Source of the DNA: Cytobacillus sp. FSL H8-0458
Lineage (GTDB): Bacteria > Bacillota > Bacilli > Bacillales > Cytobacillaceae
Length of the DNA stretch: 64,000 bases
Direction of reading: 5' to 3'
NCBI RefSeq assembly: GCF_038002165.1
Contig: NZ_JBBOBR010000001.1
Location: 2,418,001 to 2,482,000 of the forward strand
Shown: piece by piece, positions 58,128 to 64,000 of the stretch
How positions within the stretch are numbered: the first letter of the stretch is position 1
Layout: every line of letters starts with the position of its first letter
Program-made: the position numbers and the translations under genes
Notes under the pieces: model-generated
Told to the model about the DNA's origin: nothing
Seen by the model: the letters and a program-made list of their open reading frames with translations, nothing else
Database searches by the model: none

Positions 58128-58895
58128 TTAATAAGAATCTTTTATTGGAGCAAAGCTTTTCCGGTGATAAGGCGTAATCCCATGAAGTGTTATCGCTTCA
58201 AGATGTTCCTTAGTTCCATAGCCCATATTTTTCCCAAATCCATACTGGGGAAACTCTTTGCCTATTTCAGCCATCATTCTGTCTCTGGTGACTTTGGCGA
58301 TGATAGAGGCTGCAGCAATCGTTACGCTTTTGCCATCTCCCTTAATGATTGCTTCCATTGGATAAGGTGTTAAAAGTTTTACGGCATCTACAAGCAGGAA
58401 GTCCGGTTTTGGATTCAGGCCTTCAACCGCCGACAGCATTGCCTTTTTTGTCGCTTCAAAAATATTGATGCGGTCAATTTCCTCTGGTTCAATGATCCCA
58501 ACGCTGACCGCCTCAGCCTTAGCGTTAATGATTTCAAAATATTCTTCTCTTTTTCGTTCAGGCACTTTTTTTGAATCATCTAATCCCGGGAGGTAAAAAT
58601 CCTCAGGCAAAATAACTGCTGCAGCTACCACCGGCCCTGCAAGCGGCCCTCTGCCGACTTCATCTATTCCGGCAATAAATTGAAAACCCCGGCTTCTGTA
58701 CTGACGTTCATAGCGGCTCATTTCTTTATGCTTGTCATATATCTTCTTTTGGAGCAGCTGACGGGATTGCCACTTTGCCAAAAGCTGCTGCACGCCTTTT
58801 CTGTCATCCTGTTTAATTGAGTGAAGGAACGGGTCATCCTCTAACTCAATTGTTTTCATCTTTTCTTCTATTTGGCGAATGGTTAACTTTGCCAT
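58128..58895 (-). CDS. rnhB: Ribonuclease HII
   Basis: 255 residues. Cuts RNA in DNA-RNA hybrids. A helical N-terminal extension typical of Bacillus RNase HII (~1-70) is followed by the catalytic domain: I-D-E-V-G-R-G-P-L-A-G-P-V (catalytic Asp-Glu), D-D-S-K-K, D-A-V-K-L, and S-I-I-A-K-V-T-R-D. ATG at 58895 is six bases after AAAGGAG. A longer in-frame reading to 59120 runs through a repeat and is rejected. Confidence 0.97.
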   Translation of the reverse strand: MAKLTIRQIEEKMKTIELEDDPFLHSIKQDDRKGVQQLLAKWQSRQLLQKKIYDKHKEMSRYERQYRSRGFQFIAGIDEVGRGPLAGPVVAAAVILPEDFYLPGLDDSKKVPERKREEYFEIINAKAEAVSVGIIEPEEIDRINIFEATKKAMLSAVEGLNPKPDFLLVDAVKLLTPYPMEAIIKGDGKSVTIAAASIIAKVTRDRMMAEIGKEFPQYGFGKNMGYGTKEHLEAITLHGITPYHRKSFAPIKDSY

Positions 58896-58955
58896 ACTTT
58901 TCTCCTTTGTCATCTCAGGCTCTTTTTTAATGATTGTTGTTTTGAATTCAGCCCA

Positions 58956-59140
58956 TTGATTTCCGCTCCAGGCACGCAGCGAACCCGCGGGCAGGAATGC
59001 GAGCCCTCCTCGGCTTCGCCTGCGGGGTCTCACACTTCCCTCTCCTCCCGCAGGACATTGAATAAGCTTCCTTGAATGAACACCGCACGAAGGAAATGCG
59101 TCAGCATTTTCGAGGATCAAGTGCCAACAGCGAAGATCAA
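58956..59140. repeat. GC-rich MITE-like intergenic repeat with imperfect terminal inverted repeats
   Basis: 185 bp between rbgA and rnhB. Ends TTGATTTCCGCT (58956-58967) and AGCGAAGATCAA (59129-59140) are inverted with 10 of 12 matches. The inside is much more GC-rich than its surroundings and has nested complementary stretches around CTCCTCGGCTTCGCCTGCGG and CTCCCGCAGGA. From memory it resembles a repeat common between genes in Bacillaceae; not searched. Confidence 0.7.
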
Positions 59141-59234
59141 CTCAGAGGTCTAATTTAGTTACCTGCCCAAAAGCAACAAACTTTACGAATACAGCCTAAT
59201 CTATTCTATGTATCGGCATTGCTTCCAAAAAGTA

Positions 59235-59260
59235 AAGGCCTCCTGCGAACAGAAGGCCTT
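59235..59260 (-). terminator. Intrinsic terminator after rbgA
   Basis: Minus strand: 11-bp stem AAGGCCTTCTG/CAGGAGGCCTT closed by a TTCG tetraloop, then TACTTTTT. Confidence 0.9.
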
Positions 59261-59268
59261 CATTAAAA

Positions 59269-60141
59269 TTATTCAGCTTCATTCCGCACTGCCATTTCCT
59301 CCGGCAGTTCCAATGTAATTGGCCCCATTTTTTCAGAGCGGAATTCTCTGATTACCAGCTCTGTTACCTTATCATAATCAATTTCGCCGCCGCCCATCAG
59401 GCAGCCGCGCAGCCTTCCGATTTTATCAAAGACTTCAACGATATCTTCCGGGATTTCTTCGATCTGGTAGCGGTCATTCAGACGATCCGGATATCTGTCA
59501 CCGAGAAAGCGAAGGGCATAAACTGCAACATCCTGAAGATTTAATATAGTATCCTTGATCGCTCCTGTCAGAGCCAGCTTAAGACCAACTTCCTGATCTT
59601 CAAATTTTGGCCATAATATTCCCGGGGTATCGAGCAGCTCCAGCTCTTTCCCTACCTTTATCCACTGCTGGGCTTTCGTAACGCCTGGAGTATTTCCTGT
59701 CTTTGCAATATTCTTTTTGGCCAGGCGATTTATAAGTGTGGATTTTCCGGCGTTTGGAATACCGACAATCATTGCCCGGATTGCCCTTGGCTTGACACCT
59801 TTCGCTCTCATTCGATCGAACTTCTCCTGAAGAATTTCCTGAGATGCAGAGACGATTTCTTTCATGCCTTGCCCGGCCTGTGAGTTTATCGCAAGAGCTC
59901 TTATGCCCTTGTTTTCAAAATGTCTGATCCACTTCTTCGTTGCTTCTTTATCAGCCATGTCAGCTTTATTCAACAAAACAAGCCGGGGTTTGTGCTGAAT
60001 AATTTCATCGATCATCGGATTTCGTGATGAATAAGGAATCCTTGCATCAACGAGTTCAAAGATGATATCAACTAGTTTTAATTTTTCTGTAACCTGCCTT
60101 CTGGCTTTCGCCATATGACCGGGAAACCACTGGATCGTCAC
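59269..60141 (-). CDS. rbgA: Ribosome biogenesis GTPase RbgA (YlqF)
   Basis: 290 residues. Circularly permuted GTPase for late 50S assembly: G4 N-K-A-D (~res 58) comes before G1 G-I-P-N-A-G-K-S-T and G3 D-T-P-G-I-L-W-P, and an RNA-binding ANTAR-like domain follows. Start is GTG at 60141 ([10 protein letters not shown]), eight bases after GGAGG, matching the family N-terminus; in-frame ATGs at 60156 and 60189 are less likely. Confidence 0.96.
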   Translation of the reverse strand: MTIQWFPGHMAKARRQVTEKLKLVDIIFELVDARIPYSSRNPMIDEIIQHKPRLVLLNKADMADKEATKKWIRHFENKGIRALAINSQAGQGMKEIVSASQEILQEKFDRMRAKGVKPRAIRAMIVGIPNAGKSTLINRLAKKNIAKTGNTPGVTKAQQWIKVGKELELLDTPGILWPKFEDQEVGLKLALTGAIKDTILNLQDVAVYALRFLGDRYPDRLNDRYQIEEIPEDIVEVFDKIGRLRGCLMGGGEIDYDKVTELVIREFRSEKMGPITLELPEEMAVRNEAE

Positions 60142-60181
60142 AGCCGGCACCTCCATCCAATATGTATTTAACAAACAATCG

Positions 60182-60733
60182 TCAATCAACGATGCGAATA
60201 TCCTCTATTGGCCAGTATATTACTCCGGCATCGCCCAGCACTTCTTCCATTGCAACAGGGCCAATGTGACGGCTGTCCTTGCTGAAGCGGCGGTTGTCGC
60301 CCATTACAAACAAATGCCCTTCAGGAACTGTTTCCTGTCCGATCTTTTCTTTTAAAGTAAATGGCTCTGTCAGAGGCCCATCGATTACCTGTTTCTTATA
60401 TTCATCCAGGTAAGGCTCATCATACGCTTTTCCGTTAACATAGAGAGTATCATCTTTATATTCAATCTTGTCTCCCGGAAGCCCAATTACTCGTTTGATG
60501 TAATCTTTGTTTTCAGGTGCATGGAAAACAATGATGTCAAAGCGCTCCGGTTCACCAATTTTATAGCTGAATTTATTCACAATCATCCGATCCTGGTCAT
60601 GCAATGTTGGCATCATGGACAATCCGTCAACCACAATTGGAGCAAATAAGAAATATCTGATGACTGCCGCTAACAGAACTGCGATTACAAGAGCTTTTGT
60701 CCATTCCCACAACTCATTTTTCTTTTTTGCCAT
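60182..60733 (-). CDS. lepB: Type I signal peptidase
   Basis: 183 residues. One N-terminal membrane helix (~12-31), then catalytic Ser39 in D-G-L-S-M-M-P-T-L and Lys80 in [11 protein letters not shown]; box E is G-D-N-R-x-x-S-x-D-S-R. Removes signal peptides from exported proteins. ATG at 60733 follows GGGGG. B. subtilis has no signal peptidase at this place between rplS and rbgA. Confidence 0.95.
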   Translation of the reverse strand: MAKKKNELWEWTKALVIAVLLAAVIRYFLFAPIVVDGLSMMPTLHDQDRMIVNKFSYKIGEPERFDIIVFHAPENKDYIKRVIGLPGDKIEYKDDTLYVNGKAYDEPYLDEYKKQVIDGPLTEPFTLKEKIGQETVPEGHLFVMGDNRRFSKDSRHIGPVAMEEVLGDAGVIYWPIEDIRIVD

Positions 60734-60896
60734 TAAATCCCCCACCATTCTTCTAACCCATAACTAATCTGCCATGGAAAGTGTTGTCTTACTTATTTTA
60801 CAAAAATTCTTCATAATAAACACGATGGGAATCTTATTTTTATATTATTTAACATTTATGTAATATTATTTGTACTTTACTATTTCATGAAAGAAA

Positions 60897-60922
60897 AAGG
60901 AGCTTGATTTAACAAGCTCCTT
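60897..60922 (-). terminator. Intrinsic terminator after rplS
   Basis: Minus strand: AAGGAGCTTG, six-base loop, CAAGCTCCTT, then TTTCTTTC. It lies ~135 bp beyond the rplS stop, with repeat copy E between. Confidence 0.85.
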
Positions 60923-60933
60923 CTTTCTCTCAT

Positions 60934-61050
60934 TGTCCAGCTGCAGCGGCCTAGCCCTTCGAGGTCATAAGCCAAATCACTCCAGAGGCTAACGCCTCCT
61001 GCGTGATTCGTCTTATGCTTGTCGGGGCTGGTCAAGGCGCTTTCGCTTTT
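60934..61050 (-). repeat. Dispersed repeat family 1, long copy E
   Basis: 117 bp filling most of the rplS to terminator interval. On the minus strand it runs AAAAGCGAAAGCGCCTTG, CCCCGACAAGCATAAGACGA, a central hairpin (GCAGGAGGCGTTAGCCTC), GGCTTATGACCTCGAAGG, and ends GCAGCTGGACA. Both arms align with copy B in the same order. Confidence 0.85.
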
Positions 61051-61057
61051 CATTTTA

Positions 61058-61402
61058 TTATCGAATTTCTTTGATACGAGCTTTTTTACCGCGAAGGTTA
61101 CGCAGGTAGTAAAGTTTCGCACGGCGGACTTTACCGCGGCGGATAACTTCAAGCTTCGCAATCTTAGGTGTGTGCACAGGGAATGTACGCTCAACGCCTA
61201 CACCGTAAGAAATCTTACGAACTGTGAAAGTTTCGCTGATTCCACCACCACGACGCTTAATCACAACACCTTCGTATACCTGAACACGCTCACGAGTTCC
61301 CTCAACAATACTTACGTGTACACGTACAGTATCACCAGGACGGAAAGACGGAAGGTCAGTGCGAAGCTGTTCTTTTGTGATTTCTTCAATTAACTTTTGC
61401 AT
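61058..61402 (-). CDS. rplS: 50S ribosomal protein L19
   Basis: 114 residues. M-Q-K-L-I-E-E-I-T at the start, [33 protein letters not shown] and the C-terminal [12 protein letters not shown] at 61402 follows GGAG; a TTG three codons upstream is less likely. It has its own promoter and a structured leader after trmD. Confidence 0.98.
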   Translation of the reverse strand: MQKLIEEITKEQLRTDLPSFRPGDTVRVHVSIVEGTRERVQVYEGVVIKRRGGGISETFTVRKISYGVGVERTFPVHTPKIAKLEVIRRGKVRRAKLYYLRNLRGKKARIKEIR

Positions 61403-61498
61403 CGTTTTCAACTCCTCTCAACAGACGCTCTTGCACAACCTATGTTTGCAGCGGAACATCTTTATCAGACGCAAACTGAACAAGTTCAGCCTAAGTCA
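61403..61498 (-). ncRNA. Candidate L19 leader (ribosomal protein autoregulation)
   Basis: About 95 nt of transcript between the promoter and rplS. It contains the GCTGCAAACATAGGTTGTGC element just upstream of the ribosome site plus complementary segments (GACG/CGTC, GAAC/GTTC). Position and length fit the Firmicutes L19 leader; the family match is from memory and needs a covariance search. Confidence 0.5.
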
Positions 61499-61506
61499 CA
61501 AAAAGT

Positions 61507-61535
61507 ATCATATCATATTTGGACGGCAACTTCAA
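61507..61535 (-). promoter_or_regulatory. SigA-type promoter of rplS
   Basis: Minus strand: TTGAAG (61535-61530), 17-bp spacer, TATGAT (61512-61507), just past the trmD stop. Confidence 0.65.
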
Positions 61536-61537
61536 TG

Positions 61538-62278
61538 TTATTTATCTTCTTTTTTTATTTCATTTAGCCATTTTTGCTGTTCACTTGTTAATTCTGCATC
61601 TTCAAGAAGATCAGGTCGTCTTAAATACGTTCTTCTCAGGGATTCTTTGGCTCTCCATTCTTCGACAAGGCGGTGATTGCCAGACATGAGAACATCAGGC
61701 ACTTTAATGCCTCTGAAGTCGGCAGGACGCGTATAATGAGGATGTTCAAGAAACCCTGTGCTAAAAGAATCTTTCATATGAGATTCCTGATTGCCTAATA
61801 CACCAGGCAGCAATCGGACGACACTGTCAATTACAACCATCGCTCCAAGCTCTCCGCCAGTCAGCACAAAATCACCAATTGAAATTTCATCTGTCACAAC
61901 ATGTTCACGTATTCTTTCATCATACCCCTCGTAATGGCCGCATACAAAAATCAGGTGATCTGCTTCTGCCAGTTCTTCGGCTTTTTTTTGCGTATAGCGT
62001 TCCCCTTGGGGACACAGCAGGATAACCCTCGGAGACGCACCGCTTTTACTGCGAAGATCATCAACCGCATCAAATATCGGCTGCGGTTTTAAAACCATCC
62101 CCGCTCCTCCGCCATATGGGTAGTCATCAACGGTTTTGTGCTTATTGTCGGCATATTCCCTAAAGTTGACGACATTGTACGTTACCGCTTCATTTTCTGC
62201 AGCTTTTTTTAATATGGAATGCCCAAAGACCCCTTCAAACATTTCAGGAAACAGCGTGAGCACATCAATATTCATCAT
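61538..62278 (-). CDS. trmD: tRNA (guanine-N1-)-methyltransferase TrmD
   Basis: 246 residues. Makes m1G37 in tRNA to prevent frameshifting. SPOUT trefoil knot: [27 protein letters not shown] and [14 protein letters not shown]. Its ATG overlaps the rimM stop (ATGA); the second of two consecutive ATGs is an alternative. Confidence 0.98.
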   Translation of the reverse strand: MMNIDVLTLFPEMFEGVFGHSILKKAAENEAVTYNVVNFREYADNKHKTVDDYPYGGGAGMVLKPQPIFDAVDDLRSKSGASPRVILLCPQGERYTQKKAEELAEADHLIFVCGHYEGYDERIREHVVTDEISIGDFVLTGGELGAMVVIDSVVRLLPGVLGNQESHMKDSFSTGFLEHPHYTRPADFRGIKVPDVLMSGNHRLVEEWRAKESLRRTYLRRPDLLEDAELTSEQQKWLNEIKKEDK

Positions 62279-62796
62279 GAAAGCAATCCTTCAATCGCAT
62301 TAATTTTCACAAGTTTATCTTCCACATTAACTTCCTTAACAACATCTTCAATATATGGGATTAGAATTTCCTTACCGCCTTTTGCTTTAATTACCCACAC
62401 ATCATTTGCTCCGGGAGAAAGAATTTCTTTAATTTTCCCCACTTCTTCTCCATTAAGAGTTTCAACTGTACACCCTATGATTTCATGGTAGTAAAATTCA
62501 TCCTCTTCAAGATCGCCAAGCTGATCTTCTGAAATTTTCAGAATGCCGCCCTTCATTTTTTCAATCTGATTGATATTCTCGTATCCTTCAAAGGTAAGCA
62601 GATCAAATGATTTATGAGTGCGGTGTGATTTCACTGTCAGCTCAACGGGATCACCTTTTGTGTCAGGCATGAACAAATAAAGTTTATTTCCCGGCTTATA
62701 CCTCTCTTCAGCAAAGTCTGTTTTTGAAATGACTCTCGCTTCCCCTTTAATGCCATGGGTGTTCACAATTTTTCCAACGTTAAACCATTTCTGCAT
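62275..62796 (-). CDS. rimM: Ribosome maturation factor RimM
   Basis: 173 residues. N-terminal RimM domain ([13 protein letters not shown]) and C-terminal PRC barrel ([13 protein letters not shown] ... [10 protein letters not shown]). Acts in 30S head assembly near S19. Second gene of ylqD-rimM-trmD. Confidence 0.97.
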   Translation of the reverse strand: MQKWFNVGKIVNTHGIKGEARVISKTDFAEERYKPGNKLYLFMPDTKGDPVELTVKSHRTHKSFDLLTFEGYENINQIEKMKGGILKISEDQLGDLEEDEFYYHEIIGCTVETLNGEEVGKIKEILSPGANDVWVIKAKGGKEILIPYIEDVVKEVNVEDKLVKINAIEGLLS

Positions 62797-62808
62797 GCAC
62801 TATCACCT

Positions 62809-63195
62809 CTAGCGTATTTCATCAACAATTCCATCTCTTATGATGATCGTTTTCCCTTTTTCTATGTCTTCCCAGGGGGTACCCTTTTGAACCTCGATAA
62901 TCGCCTGGACTTCTTTTTCTTTTAATTCACTTCCTAATGGTAGCATATGTAATTGTTCTATTTGAAAATCCAGCAGCTGGACTTTTTCCTGCCTCAGTTG
63001 AATTTCCTTTTCAAAGTGCTGTTTCAGACTGGCAGGATGCAGCTTTTTGTTTTTTTCCTGCTTTTTCAGTTCAAACCTCAACTGATCACTTTCTTTCTGC
63101 AGCTGTTTTTTTTTGGCCGCATAGCCTTCCAGCAGTTCTTGCTTGCTGTTCTCTGTCAGCACCTGCTTAACTGTAACCGTTTGAATAATGTTCAT
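62809..63195 (-). CDS. ylqD: YlqD family protein
   Basis: 128 residues, same length as B. subtilis YlqD. N-terminal beta segment (I-I-Q-T-V-T-V-K-Q-V-L-T-E), a central charged coiled coil (~20-75, rich in K, Q, E, L) and a C-terminal domain ending I-I-I-R-D-G-I-V-D-E-I-R. Function unknown. ATG at 63195 is eight bases after GGAGG; an upstream start at 63216 is less likely. Confidence 0.9.
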   Translation of the reverse strand: MNIIQTVTVKQVLTENSKQELLEGYAAKKKQLQKESDQLRFELKKQEKNKKLHPASLKQHFEKEIQLRQEKVQLLDFQIEQLHMLPLGSELKEKEVQAIIEVQKGTPWEDIEKGKTIIIRDGIVDEIR

Positions 63196-63291
63196 GTACA
63201 GCGCCTCCCAAATCATAATCCGAATGAAAAAACGGCGTAACTGACACTGCTGTCACATTCTTAGTTGGCGATGTTATTTTTTTAGATTGTA

Positions 63292-63320
63292 AAAAAAGGA
63301 GGGGAAGCCCCTCCTTTTTT
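63292..63320 (-). terminator. Intrinsic terminator after khpA
   Basis: Minus strand: AAAAAAGGAGGGG, CTT loop, CCCCTCCTTTTTT. A strong, nearly symmetric hairpin ending rpsP-khpA before ylqD. Confidence 0.9.
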
Positions 63321-63345
63321 GGTATACCCGCTCATAGCAGGATAA

Positions 63346-63576
63346 TTATTCGATGATCTCTAAAAAGATCTTCTTTTCTTCTGATGAACCTGCTGCATAA
63401 ACAACGGTCCGTATTGCTTTCGCAACGCGCCCTTGCTTCCCAATTACTTTCCCCATGTCATTCTTGTTGACGGAAAGCCGATAGGTTACGCGCTGATCCT
63501 CTTCTTGGACATTCACTTGAACATCTTCCGGAAAATCAACAAGGGGCTTAACAATCGTTTCGATAAGCTCTTTCAT
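63346..63576 (-). CDS. khpA: KH domain RNA-binding protein KhpA (YlqC)
   Basis: 76 residues. A single KH domain with the loop I-G-K-Q-G-R between helices (M-G-K-V-I-G-K-Q-G-R-V-A-K-A-I-R). Partners KhpB (Jag) in RNA binding and cell-shape control in Firmicutes. 11 bp after rpsP. Confidence 0.96.
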   Translation of the reverse strand: MKELIETIVKPLVDFPEDVQVNVQEEDQRVTYRLSVNKNDMGKVIGKQGRVAKAIRTVVYAAGSSEEKKIFLEIIE

Positions 63577-63587
63577 CTTATAATGAA

Positions 63588-63929
<342 letters not shown>

Positions 63930-63968
63930 GGTTTTTTTCTTTACATGTTATGAAAAGCTTAAATGACT

Positions 63969-64000
63969 AGAAAAGCGCAAGCGCCTTGCCCACCCCCGAC
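63969..64000 (+). repeat. Dispersed repeat family 1, left end of copy F (cut by window edge)
   Basis: AGAAAAGCGCAAGCGCCTTGCCCACCCCCGAC matches the first 32 bases of copy B apart from two positions. The rest lies outside the window. Confidence 0.75.

Noticed and set aside
58896-59120. In-frame N-terminal extension of rnhB to 330 residues
   Set aside because: It runs through the GC-rich repeat, is not RNase HII-like, and the ATG at 58895 has an AAAGGAG site at the right distance.

Overview
The window is one continuous block of Bacillaceae housekeeping and motility genes. Every supported gene lies on the minus strand, so transcription runs from high to low coordinates. Gene order matches the Bacillus subtilis chromosome from rpsP to ylxQ almost gene for gene. 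Moderately low GC, strong GGAGG ribosome sites, SwrB, SwrD, CodY, FliY and CheC/CheD all point to the Bacillales. Details such as the DUF342 gene next to sigD, lepB between rplS and rbgA, and GC-rich intergenic repeats suggest a Cytobacillus/Mesobacillus-like species rather than B. subtilis itself; the genus is an inference. I see no rRNA, tRNA, CRISPR, prophage or intact insertion sequence.

Following transcription (right to left): 64000-61058 rpsP-khpA, then ylqD-rimM-trmD and rplS (translation and tRNA/ribosome maturation); 60733-55956 lepB, rbgA, rnhB, ylqG and ylqH; 55651-53503 sucCD (TCA cycle); 53389-44583 dprA, topA, trmFO, xerC, hslV, hslU and codY; 44154-14847 a ~29-kb fla/che operon from flgB to swrB; 14699-11508 rpsB, tsf, pyrH and frr; 11160-6890 uppS, cdsA, dxr and rseP; 6682-2372 polC; 2101-1 rimP, nusA, rnpM and the start of ylxQ. 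The fla/che operon holds the basal body (flgB, flgC, fliE, fliF), switch (fliG, fliM, fliY), export apparatus (fliH, fliI, fliJ, fliO, fliP, fliQ, fliR, flhB, flhA), hook (fliK, flgD, flgE), chemotaxis core (cheY, cheB, cheA, cheW, cheC, cheD), placement GTPases (flhF, flhG) and SigD. Beyond the B. subtilis set it has a TIGR02530-type gene between flgD and flgE, and a DUF342 gene plus a 103-residue unknown between sigD and swrB.

The most unusual signals are these. (1) The swrD start codon (TTG) is separated from a near-perfect Shine-Dalgarno by a 33-nt, 12-bp hairpin that would bring the two together when folded. (2) ylqG-ylqH, translationally coupled outside the flagellar operon, look like a FliK-like protein paired with a free FlhB C-terminal domain. 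(3) A dispersed intergenic repeat occurs in six places in long (~120 bp), partial and end-only (~30 bp) forms, twice placed exactly between a ribosomal-protein stop codon and its terminator. (4) A GNRA-loop hairpin lies in the rimP-nusA leader. (5) A terminator-like hairpin lies inside the fla/che operon between fliE and fliF. (6) proS is missing from its usual place between rseP and polC. These are read by eye; none has been computed or searched.
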